From assembly GCA_965248955.1 (NCBI GenBank), contig OZ252212.1:1054001-1118000 (forward strand): 64,000 nt of DNA, given 5' to 3'. This stretch comes from DAOUJH01 sp965248955 (GTDB lineage Bacteria; Chloroflexota; Dehalococcoidia; Lucifugimonadales; QGNO01). Position numbers and translations under genes: made by a program. The notes under the pieces are model-generated. The model had not been told where the DNA came from, did not search any database, and worked only from the letters and a program-made list of their open reading frames with translations. This document shows, piece by piece, positions 9,044-17,618 of the stretch; position 1 is the first letter of the stretch, and every line of letters starts with the position of its first letter.

Positions 9044-10375
9044 CTAACTCAGATCGGCGGCGTGCTCATCCAGGAAAGCCACCGTGGCGTTTACCGTGCG
9101 GCGTATATCCTCATCAGTGTGGGCGGCGCTTATGTAGGCGCGGTTCAACAGCTGCTGCCTCACGAATATGCCGCTCCTCATCATATGCTCACGGTACTCC
9201 TGGTCCATGTCCGCGCCGCCCGCCTGCCGGTAGCGCACCACGTCCTCCTGGCTCTGAGGCTGCACGTCACTGAAGTACATGCACCACACGGACCCAAAGC
9301 CGTCGCAGCGCGCCTTCAGGCCGCGCTTCTTTACGGCGTCGTTGACCCCGCTGCGCAGGGTGTCGCCCATTCTGTACAGGCGGTCATAGAAGCCGGGGCG
9401 CGCCAGGATCTCCAATGTCTTCAGCGCCGCCGCCGTGCCCAGCGCATTCCCTCCGAACGTCCCCGCTATGCGCACCGTGCCCTCCGGCGCCGCCAGCGAC
9501 ATCACCTCGTTCTTTCCGCAGATGGCCGCTATGACGTAGCCGCTTGCCATGGCCTTGCCAAAGACCCCCAGGTCCGGCGTTACCCCGTAGATGGCCTGTC
9601 CGCCGCCCAGACCGTGGCGGAACCCCGTCACTATCTCGTCGAAGATGAGCACTATGCCCAGCTCGTCGCAGATGCGGCGCAGTCCCTCCAGAAAGTCCGG
9701 CCTGGCTATCAGGTTGCTGCTGTGGATCATAGTCTCCACCAGCACCGCCGCTATCTGGTCATGCTCGTGGTGAAGGCGAGTCGACACCGTCTCCAGGTCG
9801 TTGTACGGTAGGATCACGGTGTTCGAGTAGTTGTCGGGCGGTACTCCCGCCGAGTCAGTGGCGTACTTCGTCTCACCCGTGTCGTAAGAGTCGGGGGCGC
9901 TGTTCACCGCCAGAGGGTCGGCCCAGCCCTGATAGCCGCCGTCGAACTTCACAATCTTGGTCTTACCCGTATAGGCGCGGGCCAGCCTGATAGCGTAGAG
10001 CAGGCCGTCGGTGCCGCTGACGCAGAGCGCCACCTTTTCCGCGCAGGGGATGAACTCGGTGAGCTTACGCGCCACCTCAACGTCGCGGAAGTTTGGCATG
10101 GCAAACTGGATGTTACCCTCGTTTATCGCCTCGGTTACCGCCTCTATCACCTCCGAGGGTGCGTGGCCCAGGATGTGCGGACCCGCGCCGCACCAGTAGT
10201 CCAGGTACTCGTTGCCGTCCACGTCATAGATGCGGGACCCCTTGGCGCTCCTCACGTAGAAGGTGTTGGGCGCCCACCACTTGCAATTGGGCACGCCGCG
10301 CGGACTGAACGACGACGCTTCCTCCATCATGGCCTGGGAACGCTGCAAGTTGAGTTCACCCTGCTTGGTAGTCAC
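9044..10375 (-). CDS. Class III aminotransferase, glutamate-1-semialdehyde aminomutase-like
   Basis: A PLP-dependent fold-type I aminotransferase of about 443 residues, related to HemL and omega-amino-acid transaminases. The cofactor region FDEIVTGFR (PLP-binding aspartate) and the Schiff-base lysine in VFGKAMASGY are present, as is the GTDGLLYAIRLAR segment of the phosphate-binding region. Its operon context suggests amine removal from a catabolic substrate rather than tetrapyrrole synthesis. Two GTG codons compete. The one at 10381 abuts the Shine-Dalgarno CAGGAGGT, while the one at 10375 lies six bases from it and is chosen. First gene of the seven-gene operon. Confidence 0.88.
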   Translation of the reverse strand: MTTKQGELNLQRSQAMMEEASSFSPRGVPNCKWWAPNTFYVRSAKGSRIYDVDGNEYLDYWCGAGPHILGHAPSEVIEAVTEAINEGNIQFAMPNFRDVEVARKLTEFIPCAEKVALCVSGTDGLLYAIRLARAYTGKTKIVKFDGGYQGWADPLAVNSAPDSYDTGETKYATDSAGVPPDNYSNTVILPYNDLETVSTRLHHEHDQIAAVLVETMIHSSNLIARPDFLEGLRRICDELGIVLIFDEIVTGFRHGLGGGQAIYGVTPDLGVFGKAMASGYVIAAICGKNEVMSLAAPEGTVRIAGTFGGNALGTAAALKTLEILARPGFYDRLYRMGDTLRSGVNDAVKKRGLKARCDGFGSVWCMYFSDVQPQSQEDVVRYRQAGGADMDQEYREHMMRSGIFVRQQLLNRAYISAAHTDEDIRRTVNATVAFLDEHAADLS

Positions 10376-10399
10376 GAGCACACCTCCTGAATCGGCACA

Positions 10400-10428
10400 A
10401 TCCTACAGAGGAAAACCTTGGTAGACAA
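10400..10428 (-). promoter_or_regulatory. Promoter of the seven-gene catabolic operon, with overlapping palindrome
   Basis: On the minus strand TTGTCT (10428-10423), a 17-base spacer and TAGGAT (10405-10400) form a reasonable sigma-70-type promoter. It sits 19 bases upstream of the Shine-Dalgarno-proximal leader of the aminotransferase gene. An inverted repeat CCTTG-N5-CAAGG (10416-10430) covers the -35 element and could be a repressor operator. Confidence 0.45.
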
Positions 10429-10430
10429 GG

Positions 10431-10809
10431 ACGACCGTTTGTGGAGGCAGGGCATTTACCATTGGTGGGGAATTGTTTCAAACGTTATGCCTACTTCAAG
10501 GCTAGAACGAACCACTTTTTTTGGAAATATGGGAAACAAATCCGACTTCCGTAAATGGATGGCGTGTTTTCGTAATGAGTTTGGGTCTGTCTCCAATTTG
10601 GGGTCATGCGGATAGGATAGGGGACGGAGGTGGGTGTGGGGAAGCGGGGGATGGCGGTATGCGGGGCACCCGCCCCTTTCCTTCCCATCGACAAAGCTTG
10701 GTTTAATCTCGCGATGTTCCTGCTGTCCCCAGGCATGCCGAGCCTGAACGGCAGCCCGCCTGACGGCGCGCCATCGTGCTCCCGAGGTCTGTGACTCTCA
10801 ACGTTTCCC
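10431..10809. other. Intergenic region without a recognisable gene
   Basis: About 380 bases between the MFS gene and the operon promoter. Short frames on both strands have no Shine-Dalgarno, no recognisable domain and unusual composition, including a purine-rich stretch around 10611-10660. I see no gene here. Confidence 0.5.
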
Positions 10810-12114
10810 CTATACAGGCTCTACCCCCACCACCGCAGGCTCCGCTTTGCGGGGCCGTTTGAGGAAGAGCAGCATGGTGATGCCGAACACGGCGATGCCG
10901 GCGTACGTATACAGTGCCAGCGTATAGTCATTGGTGCGGTCGAAGACCCAGCCGGCGTAGACCGGGCTGAAAATAGCCACGGTGGTGAACGTGGTGAGGA
11001 ACCCCCTCAAAGTAGCGAACACCCGCCGCCCGAAATATTCGCCGATTATCGAGTAGTTGGTCGGCGACACCCCTTCTCCGTAAGAGAACAGCACGGAGAA
11101 CAGGTACAACGACCACAGGCTCTGCGAGTTCACGAGGACGAACATCGCTATCAGCAGTGAAGTGTGCCCCGACATCAAGACAAGCCTCTTGCTGAAGCGG
11201 TCACCCAGTACGCCGTTGAGCAGAATCAGCGGCCAGGCCACCAGGTTGGCGAATCCGATGAACGCCGCTCCCGTCACCTCGCTGTATCCCTTCCACACGA
11301 ATATGGGCACCCAGTGCAGATGAACCCCGCCGATGATGATGTAGCGTACCGAGGTGCTGAGGATGATGAGCCAGTACGACGTGGTCCTCAGCGACTCCTT
11401 GAGGGTAAAATCGACGGTGGTCTGCTGGACCGCGGCAGGCCTTGCCGGAGCCTCCTCCTTGTGCTCGTCGCCGGTCTCCCCGGGCTTGGCGCCGTCGGGC
11501 AATAGACCCATTGATTCAGGGGAGCGGCGTATAAGCATAGCCAGCGGCAGCGCGATGGCCAGCACGACCACGGCAGAGAACACGGAGCCGTACCGCCAGC
11601 TGTACCCCGCCACTATGATGCCCATCACCGGCGCGAAAAGCGCGTTGCCCAGCCGCAGCGACGACGAAAAGAAGCTCATGGCGCGGGTGCGGTAGCGGAT
11701 GAACCAGAGGTTGGCCACGGCATGCATGGAACTGATGAACCCCATCTGGAACCCTATGGATATCATGCCCATGTAGATGATGAAGAAGGGCCAGAAGGTG
11801 CTGGCTACGGGCAAAATGAGAAAGCCGACTCCGCCCAATACAGCGCCAGTGACGATGGGCAGGCGCGGGCCGAACCTGTCTATCATCCAGCCAACCACCG
11901 GCGACTCGATGCTTCCTTCCAGGCGCGTCAGCGAGAAAACGAGCGATAGCTGGGCGCGGTTCAGCCCCAACTCGCGCTGCAAGGGGAGAAAGAACACGCT
12001 CTGCGAAGCCGACTGTACGGAGCCTATGCCGCTGATGACGGCGCCTATGGCCACCATCCGCCAGCCGTAGTACATGCCTGATACGCGACTCTTTAGCCTA
12101 GCCGTGGCCTGCAA
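10810..12114 (-). CDS. MFS transporter, OFA/monocarboxylate-like
   Basis: A 434-residue major facilitator with about twelve membrane segments and a central hydrophilic loop near residues 200-230. The signature GWMIDRFGPR follows the second helix, and the opening YYGWRMVAIG is typical of oxalate/formate-antiporter and monocarboxylate-type members. It probably moves an organic anion, perhaps linked to the neighbouring catabolic operon, but the substrate is not evident. The longest frame starts with TTG at 12114 behind AGAGGTG. An internal ATG at 12075 just before YYGW is an alternative start. Confidence 0.82.
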   Translation of the reverse strand: MQATARLKSRVSGMYYGWRMVAIGAVISGIGSVQSASQSVFFLPLQRELGLNRAQLSLVFSLTRLEGSIESPVVGWMIDRFGPRLPIVTGAVLGGVGFLILPVASTFWPFFIIYMGMISIGFQMGFISSMHAVANLWFIRYRTRAMSFFSSSLRLGNALFAPVMGIIVAGYSWRYGSVFSAVVVLAIALPLAMLIRRSPESMGLLPDGAKPGETGDEHKEEAPARPAAVQQTTVDFTLKESLRTTSYWLIILSTSVRYIIIGGVHLHWVPIFVWKGYSEVTGAAFIGFANLVAWPLILLNGVLGDRFSKRLVLMSGHTSLLIAMFVLVNSQSLWSLYLFSVLFSYGEGVSPTNYSIIGEYFGRRVFATLRGFLTTFTTVAIFSPVYAGWVFDRTNDYTLALYTYAGIAVFGITMLLFLKRPRKAEPAVVGVEPV

Positions 12115-12173
12115 TCATGCACCTCTTGTCGTGGGCGGGGAGTGGGCGTCGCCTGCTTCGGCGGGAAGGCTGG

Positions 12174-12193
12174 ATACCCGCCTTCGCGGGTAT
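12174..12193. repeat. Short dispersed hairpin repeat (VIPAKAGIQ-type)
   Basis: A perfect 8-base stem ATACCCGC / GCGGGTAT with the loop CTTC. Read through, it encodes the familiar spurious peptide VIPAKAGIQ or IPAFAGM, a hallmark of dispersed intergenic repeats. A half copy follows at about 12397-12415, a related copy is at 26319-26338, and a degenerate one is near 24990-25025. Confidence 0.6.
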
Positions 12194-12238
12194 GACGCAA
12201 CGCGGGTATGGCGCAACGTTGTGCACGGCTGCTCCGTT

Positions 12239-12353
12239 GAATGTCATTCTGAGCGGAGCGAAGAATCTCAAGGGTTTCATTGACGACATCGCAGGTTTGT
12301 GTGCAGAGGCTTGAGATTCTTCACTTCGCTGCGCTGCGTTCAGAATGACATTC
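12239..12353. repeat. Long imperfect inverted repeat (SERSEESQ-type)
   Basis: The left arm (12239-12272) and right arm (12310-12353) are near-perfect reverse complements around a 37-base loop. The arms carry GTCATTCTGAGC and its complement, with a 10-base insertion in the right arm. This is a recognised kind of dispersed palindromic repeat (giving spurious peptides such as SERSEESQ), capable of a long cruciform or RNA hairpin. It may also act as a transcription end for the genes on either side. Confidence 0.65.
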
Positions 12354-12521
12354 GGGGTGTCCTTCACAGCCTGACACCCAGGTTGCGCAATGGTCTCCCT
12401 TCGCGGGTATGACGTAAGTGAGTACGAGTATGGCGAGGTTTGGGCAAAGGTCTCCATCTTTCGGGATAATACGCCTTTCCAGGGGAGCGCTCAACACTGG
12501 CGGAAGCTTTCCGTCTGACCG

Positions 12522-13421
12522 TTACCCGTTCCGCCTCGCCTGGTCTGTAATGTCCACGCCCACCATCTCACTCCACGCCGCTATCAGTTGCCTAACCACC
12601 GGCCCCGGAACGTCGCCGTCCAGGGGCCGGCTGTCCATCATGGAGATGGGCAGCACGGAAAAGCTCGTTGCCGTAATGAAAGCCTCGTCAGCAGTATAGG
12701 CGTCATACAGCTGCACGTCCTCCTCCACCACGGGTATCCCCAGCTTTCCGGCCAGGTCAATGACCGTTTTGCGTGTCACGCCCTCTAGGATGTTCCTGTC
12801 GCGGGGCGTCTTGATTACTCCGTCGCTTACCATCCAGAAGTTGAACGTGACCCCTTCCGATATATTGCCGTCCTGGTCCAGCAGCACCGGCCACGACTCC
12901 GGGTCGACGTCCGCCGCCTCAAGCTCGGCTAGGGCAAAGTTCATCCGGCTGAGGTGCTTGATCTTGGGGTCCAGCGAGTTGGGGCTGTACGAGCGGGAGC
13001 GGGTAAAGACCACGTGTCCGCCCGTATCATACATGCCGGCGAACCTGCGGAAAGCCACGTAGTCGACGCCGGAGTAGAGCACCGGCGGCGCATCTTCGCT
13101 CACCGAAGCTCCCGACCCCCGGGTCACGTATTGCCTGAGAGCAAAGTCGTTGCCCTCACGCCACATGTGACGGTTATGCTCCACCGATTCCAGGCATATG
13201 CGCCTCATCTGCTCGCGGCTCACCCCAGGATCGATGCGCACGTACCTGAGGGAGCGGTAGAGCCGGTCCACGTGGCCTTCCAGGTCGAAGACGCGGCCAT
13301 TGAACGTACGCTCCGCCTCGTAGACCGCATCCCCCAGAGCGAACCCCCTGTCCGAGACGTGCACTTTACACTCGCTTCTCGGTATCCATTCTCCGTTGAA
13401 ATAGGCAACGAACTCATTCAT
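12522..13421 (-). CDS. Class IV aminotransferase (branched-chain / D-amino-acid type)
   Basis: A 299-residue fold-type IV PLP enzyme. The Schiff-base lysine is Lys155 in IKHLSRMN. The phosphate-binding and substrate-loop segments are present (DRGFALGDAVYE, ILEGVTRKTVIDLA, and the late TSFSVLPI). Its length fits branched-chain amino acid or D-alanine aminotransferases and aminodeoxychorismate lyase; the specificity is unclear. The ATG at 13421 follows GAGGT. It lies 12 bases after the S51 peptidase gene, so the two are probably cotranscribed. Confidence 0.85.
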   Translation of the reverse strand: MNEFVAYFNGEWIPRSECKVHVSDRGFALGDAVYEAERTFNGRVFDLEGHVDRLYRSLRYVRIDPGVSREQMRRICLESVEHNRHMWREGNDFALRQYVTRGSGASVSEDAPPVLYSGVDYVAFRRFAGMYDTGGHVVFTRSRSYSPNSLDPKIKHLSRMNFALAELEAADVDPESWPVLLDQDGNISEGVTFNFWMVSDGVIKTPRDRNILEGVTRKTVIDLAGKLGIPVVEEDVQLYDAYTADEAFITATSFSVLPISMMDSRPLDGDVPGPVVRQLIAAWSEMVGVDITDQARRNG

Positions 13422-13433
13422 AGACTGACCTCG

Positions 13434-14183
13434 CTAGTGCAGCAAATCCGACAGGGGCGCAAACGCTTTGCTTTGTGAAATCTCGTCCACCAGCAGGCCG
13501 CCCCTGCTCCTCTCGATTCGATAGGCGGCTGCGCCGCTGCGGGACGTGATGAACCTGTAGGAACCGTCGACCACCTCCAGGGCACAGCAGTCCTCCATAC
13601 CTATGCCGCCGCCGGGATGACGGCGCACCATTGCCTGAAAGTCCTGCTCCCGTGTCTTTCCCGCCGTCTCGCCGTTGTAGTGCGGGCAGCCGAAGGCGTC
13701 TATGAAGCCCATTCCCCTGACCCTTATGTAGCTCCAGTCGTCGTCGTCGGCGTAGAACGACATCGAATCGCTGTGCCCGTAGCTGAACCAGCAGATGCAG
13801 CCCGCGCTCAGCCCCGCCAGCACCGCTCCCCCGGCGTATGCCGCTTCCAGCAGCTTGTCCACGCCCAGCAAGCGCCAGCGACGCATCATCTTCAGCGTGT
13901 TGCCGCCGCCCACGTAGATGACGTCGGCGCCCAGGACCGCCTCCTGGAGCCGCGCCTGCGGCGGGCGCTTGCCCAGCATATACAGCACGTCCGTATCGCA
14001 GCCCAGCACGCCGCCGTACACCCTATCGAACGCCACCCAGTACTCCACCGAGTCGCTGCTTGCCGTGGGGATGAACAGCGCCTTGGGCCGCTCCTTGCCG
14101 CTCAGCTCGACGATCTCCCTGTCGATATCAAGCGTTTGCAGGGTGTTCAGGTCTCCCCCGCCTATAGCCACTATCTTGCCCAT
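13434..14183 (-). CDS. Peptidase S51 family protein (dipeptidase E / cyanophycinase-like)
   Basis: A 249-residue serine hydrolase of the S51 family with a class I glutamine-amidotransferase-like fold. The nucleophile is Ser126 in GLSAGCICWF, the elbow typical of dipeptidase E and cyanophycinase, and VGGGNTLKMM precedes it. Members cleave N-terminal aspartyl dipeptides or cyanophycin. The role here may be peptide scavenging linked to the aminotransferase downstream. There is no strong Shine-Dalgarno before the ATG at 14183. Confidence 0.84.
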   Translation of the reverse strand: MGKIVAIGGGDLNTLQTLDIDREIVELSGKERPKALFIPTASSDSVEYWVAFDRVYGGVLGCDTDVLYMLGKRPPQARLQEAVLGADVIYVGGGNTLKMMRRWRLLGVDKLLEAAYAGGAVLAGLSAGCICWFSYGHSDSMSFYADDDDWSYIRVRGMGFIDAFGCPHYNGETAGKTREQDFQAMVRRHPGGGIGMEDCCALEVVDGSYRFITSRSGAAAYRIERSRGGLLVDEISQSKAFAPLSDLLH

Positions 14184-14249
14184 GATGCGCCGTAGTATAG
14201 CCTGTTTCCGGCGGCCGGGGGATTGGTTTGGCGGGCTTGGGCAGTCAAT

Positions 14250-15419
14250 TCAGCTTGACGTCTGCCGGGAAGACGGCGCCGGTGCGTTGAGGGCGGTGAA
14301 CTGAGTCATCACGTCCAGGTTCGCACTCAACGCATCCCCTTGAACGTTGATAAGACCCTGTTCTTGCAAGGAATGAATGTCCCTCATCAAAGTCTTGGTT
14401 GTGACGCCTCGGTAGAACCTGCTTAGCGGATGTACTCCGTTCCGAATATCCCGCATGGAAACAGGTTCCGCGGTCAATTCAAGGAGAAATAACAACTGCC
14501 GCTCACCTACTCTAGTACCAAGCTTGCCCGATATGGAAAGTGTTTCGCGGGCTAAATCCCGAAAAGAGATGACCTTCATTGATTCCAATACTTCATTGTG
14601 CACGTCCCGCAGTTCCTCCAGCAGGCCATTGACAGAGAAACTGACGAACGGTGTCAAATCGGGATTGGTTTCAAACCTGACAAGGTCCAACATCCGTGTG
14701 TACTCTGGCCGCTTTCTGTAGTAGAAGTTAGCTAGGGAATAGAACCCGCGTGCAGTAAGCCCAGCTTGGTATAGCAAGTAGCTCTCAATGCCTCGTGATG
14801 TCCGTCCATTTCCATCGCCAAATGGGTGGATACTAATGATGTAGAAATGAGCAACTATGGCTCTGATTATTGGGTCCCATTCCAAGGCCGACCCATGATT
14901 GAACCACTCCACGAACTCACGCATTAGACGTTCAACGTCCTCACCAGTTGGAGGAGGGCGATAATCACCCGCTTGGACTGCATGCCGTCGATACTTTCCG
15001 GGGATGTTGTTTTCGTAATCGATGTCTTTTGTAAGCCTATAATGAAACCCACAGATCATTTCTTCAGTGATTGCGCCTAGTGGATTATCTTTCGAAATCT
15101 GGGTTATATAGTCCATCAGTTCACGCGCATTCCGTACTTCCTGTTCATCCCTTGCCCTGGAGCTTGGCAAAACCTTCTTGCCAGGTGGCGACTGGATTAT
15201 CATCTCCACCTCTTCCTCGGATGCCTCCGTGCCTTCGATTCCAGTGGTTCCTCGAACGGCGCGCATTATGTTGAGGCTGTCTATCCTTGCCTGTACATAT
15301 GGCGGTAATGGAATTCCACGAATGACAGCTGCCAGCGCCTTTATTTCGGCCAGGCAACCGAGTATGTCCACGCTCGCGTGGTCGATGTACGTGTTGAAGT
15401 GAACGTCCCACTGTGGCAC
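14250..15419 (-). CDS. Fic-domain protein with inhibitory helix and C-terminal winged helix
   Basis: A 389-residue Fic protein. The core motif HPFGDGNGRTSR begins at His198 and has all residues needed for AMP transfer. An N-terminal inhibitory motif TTGIEG (residues 58-63, pattern S/T-x3-E-G) marks it as a class II, self-inhibited Fic protein. The C-terminal part (about 300-370) looks like a winged-helix DNA-binding domain, a common layout of stand-alone Fic regulators. The GTG at 15419 follows AAGGAA. Three palindromes of GGAC...GTCC type lie just upstream and may be its operators. Confidence 0.87.
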   Translation of the reverse strand: MPQWDVHFNTYIDHASVDILGCLAEIKALAAVIRGIPLPPYVQARIDSLNIMRAVRGTTGIEGTEASEEEVEMIIQSPPGKKVLPSSRARDEQEVRNARELMDYITQISKDNPLGAITEEMICGFHYRLTKDIDYENNIPGKYRRHAVQAGDYRPPPTGEDVERLMREFVEWFNHGSALEWDPIIRAIVAHFYIISIHPFGDGNGRTSRGIESYLLYQAGLTARGFYSLANFYYRKRPEYTRMLDLVRFETNPDLTPFVSFSVNGLLEELRDVHNEVLESMKVISFRDLARETLSISGKLGTRVGERQLLFLLELTAEPVSMRDIRNGVHPLSRFYRGVTTKTLMRDIHSLQEQGLINVQGDALSANLDVMTQFTALNAPAPSSRQTSS

Positions 15420-15440
15420 TCAGGCTGTTCCTTAGAATGT

Positions 15441-15463
15441 GGACGGTGTCCGGGACATTGTCC
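15441..15463. promoter_or_regulatory. Tandem operator-like palindromes upstream of fic
   Basis: GGAC-GGT-GTCC (15441-15451) and GGACA-T-TGTCC (15453-15463) lie side by side, centres 12 bases apart, 22 bases upstream of the Fic start. A third copy is at 15512-15522. Regular spacing suggests cooperative binding, perhaps by the Fic protein's own winged helix. Confidence 0.45.
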
Positions 15464-15511
15464 ACATAGATTCATGCGTACATCATAGCTAGAATAGCAG
15501 GACATATCAAC

Positions 15512-15522
15512 GGACAATGTCC
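15512..15522. promoter_or_regulatory. Third GGACA-N-TGTCC palindrome
   Basis: GGACA-A-TGTCC, the same sequence as the site at 15453-15463 apart from the central base; the centres are 59 bases apart. It lies between the Fic gene and tRNA-Gly. Confidence 0.4.
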
Positions 15523-15573
15523 ATACATCTGTCTACTGCCAGGTAGAGTTGAGCATTGAGAGCCGGTGACATG

Positions 15574-15582
15574 TGCTAGAAT
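15574..15582 (+). promoter_or_regulatory. Extended -10 promoter of tRNA-Gly
   Basis: TGC followed by TAGAAT (15577-15582) forms an extended -10 element 13 bases before the tRNA 5' end. Only a weak -35 (TTGAGA at 15556, 15-base spacer) is visible. Confidence 0.4.
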
Positions 15583-15595
15583 AGGCGAGCGGTGA

Positions 15596-15671
<76 letters not shown>

Positions 15672-15802
15672 ATTTTTGTATACTAGACAGGCGTAGCGGG
15701 CCGCCTACTCAGGCAAGAACGCCAGCAGCACCATGTGGTACCATGTAGCGGACGAGAGTCGGCCATTTCAAGAACCTCGCATACTTGCAGGAGGAGATTC
15801 AA

Positions 15803-16351
15803 ATGATAGGTAGGATGTTGGGAGCCGCCCGGTTGAGTGCAGCGACCTACGAAGACGTGGAGAAGGACGGAGGCGCGACCATACAGGCGCTCCTGGTGGT
15901 GATCTTAGTCACCATTGCCGGCGTCATTGGGAGTGTGCTAAGCGGCGGCGAAGATGTTGAATTGATCAGGGCGCTGATTGTCGGCTTAGTGCTAGGCGTA
16001 GCAGGCTGGGCTATATGGGCGCTGGTAACCTGGATAGTTGGGGCAACGATCCTGAAGACAGAGAAGACCGAAGCGGACTGGGGACAGCTGGCCCGAGGCA
16101 CGGGATTCGCGCAGACCCCTAAGATCCTGAACGTGTTCCTCTTTGTGCCGGTAGTCGGACCGGTCATAGCTCTGGTGGCATTCATCTGGTCGTTCGCATG
16201 CATGGTGGTTGCCGTACGGCAGTGCCTGGACTACACGTCTACGTTGCGGGCGTTCTTCGTTATCCTGATCTCCTTCATTCCTGTGGCTTTTCTTTATCTT
16301 ATCGTCGCAATAATAGTCTTCATAATAACGGGCAATGGCGGTGAAGCATAG
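15803..16351 (+). CDS. Yip1-family integral membrane protein
   Basis: A 182-residue membrane protein with four or five hydrophobic segments after a short cytosolic N-terminus, matching the bacterial YIP1 family (YEDVEKD followed by membrane helices). Function is unknown; relatives may act in membrane organisation. A TTG start is possible at 15785, but the ATG at 15803 has AGGAGGAG six bases upstream and is preferred. It lies 50 bases before glcG-like. Confidence 0.78.
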   Translation: MIGRMLGAARLSAATYEDVEKDGGATIQALLVVILVTIAGVIGSVLSGGEDVELIRALIVGLVLGVAGWAIWALVTWIVGATILKTEKTEADWGQLARGTGFAQTPKILNVFLFVPVVGPVIALVAFIWSFACMVVAVRQCLDYTSTLRAFFVILISFIPVAFLYLIVAIIVFIITGNGGEA

Positions 16352-16400
16352 TAGCCTTAGGGCTGGCAACATCGGGGTTAGATTAGCAGGAGGGAAACAC

Positions 16401-16802
16401 ATGGCCCTAACACTCGCCGAAGCCAACCGTATTCTAGAAGGCGCTGTTGCCAAGGCAGAAGCGCTTGGCATCAGGGTCAACGTAGCCGTCTGCGACGGCG
16501 GAGGAAGGCTCAAGGCCTTTGCCAGAATGGACGGGGCCGGCTGGGCCGGCATGTACGGCTCTCAGGGTAAAGCCGTGGCCTCTGCCGCCACGGGCAGGGC
16601 CAGCGGCGATCTCCAGGAACGGGCCGACACGCCCATCTACAGGGGCATTACCGCCGCCGAGGGGGGACACATGATACTCAGCAAGGGCGCAGTGCCCATC
16701 ATCCGCGACGGCGATATCATCGGCGCTTGCGGCGTGGGCGGCGGCACCGCCGACGAAGACGAAGAGTGCGCACGCGCCGGCGTATCCCTGGTCACAGGCT
16801 AG
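16401..16802 (+). CDS. GlcG/HbpS family protein
   Basis: A 133-residue protein of the GlcG/HbpS (DUF336) family, opening with LTLAEANRILEGAV and containing VAVCDGGGRLKAFARMDGA, the central family pattern. Relatives bind haem or small ligands or accompany glycolate and diol metabolism genes. The start at 16401 is fixed by AGGAGGG at 16388-16394. It is followed by an SDR and an amidohydrolase with gaps of 24 and 6 bases, so a three-gene operon is likely. Confidence 0.87.
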   Translation: MALTLAEANRILEGAVAKAEALGIRVNVAVCDGGGRLKAFARMDGAGWAGMYGSQGKAVASAATGRASGDLQERADTPIYRGITAAEGGHMILSKGAVPIIRDGDIIGACGVGGGTADEDEECARAGVSLVTG

Positions 16803-16826
16803 ACTCACCCAGCTTAGGAGAAGCAG

Positions 16827-17612
16827 ATGGCAGGCCGTTTACAAGACAAAGTGGCAATCATTACAGGCTCCGCCACCGGGATAGGCCGCGCCGGAGCCAG
16901 GCTCTTCGCCTCCCAAGGCGCTAAGGTTGTAGTCGCCGACCGCAACGATACCGAGGCCGAGAAAACCGTCGCCGGCATCAGAGAAAACGGAGGCGACGCC
17001 ATCTTTATCCATACCGACGTTTCCAAGTCCGAGCAGGTGCAGGACCTGGTCAGCGCCACTCTGGAAAGCTACGGCAAACTGGACGTTATGGTCAATGGCG
17101 CAGGCATCCTCATCCGGACTCAGTCCCGTCTCGCCGACATCTCTGACATGGAGTGGGACCTCTCCCTGAACACCAACCTCAGGGGCGTGTTCTACGGCTG
17201 CAAGTACGCCATCCCCCACATGATGGAGCGCGGCGGCTCTATAGTCAACATCTCTTCCAGCGCGGGAATAGGTCCCACTCCTCGCGCCGCCTCTTACGGT
17301 GTAAGCAAGGCGGGTGTAATCAACCTCACTCTGACCGCCGCCCGTGAATACGCTGAAAACGGGATCAGGGCCAACGCCATAGTCCCAGGCCTCATCGACA
17401 CACCCCAGGCCAGGGGCAGCACCGGCAGCAGGGAACGGTTCGAGCAGAGAGCCAACGAGATGGCTTTAGGACGTGCCGGGCAGCCTGACGACGTCGCCAA
17501 CCTTATGCTATTCCTCGCCTCCGACGAATCGTCGTTCATCACCGGCGGCGCCTACGTCATAGACGGCGGCGGCTCGGTAGGAAGCTGGTCGGACCTGCGC
17601 CGGGAAGGGTAA
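16827..17612 (+). CDS. SDR-family oxidoreductase
   Basis: A 261-residue short-chain dehydrogenase. The cofactor motif TGSATGIG is near the N-terminus and the catalytic YGVSK (Tyr-x3-Lys) is present, with NISSSAG supplying the serine. ADRND after beta-2 suggests NAD preference. It probably oxidises an alcohol or reduces a ketone in the same pathway as the next gene. The ATG follows AGGAGA. Confidence 0.88.
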   Translation: MAGRLQDKVAIITGSATGIGRAGARLFASQGAKVVVADRNDTEAEKTVAGIRENGGDAIFIHTDVSKSEQVQDLVSATLESYGKLDVMVNGAGILIRTQSRLADISDMEWDLSLNTNLRGVFYGCKYAIPHMMERGGSIVNISSSAGIGPTPRAASYGVSKAGVINLTLTAAREYAENGIRANAIVPGLIDTPQARGSTGSRERFEQRANEMALGRAGQPDDVANLMLFLASDESSFITGGAYVIDGGGSVGSWSDLRREG

Positions 17613-17618
17613 GGCGCC

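Noticed and set aside
8834..9811. Plus-strand frame of 325 codons opposite the aminotransferase
   Set aside because: Same reason: antisense to a well-supported gene.
10418..10615. 65-codon plus frame upstream of the MFS gene
   Set aside because: No ribosome site, low-complexity composition and overlap with the operon promoter.
12115..12521. CRISPR array
   Set aside because: The repeats are palindromic pairs, not regular direct repeats with spacers.
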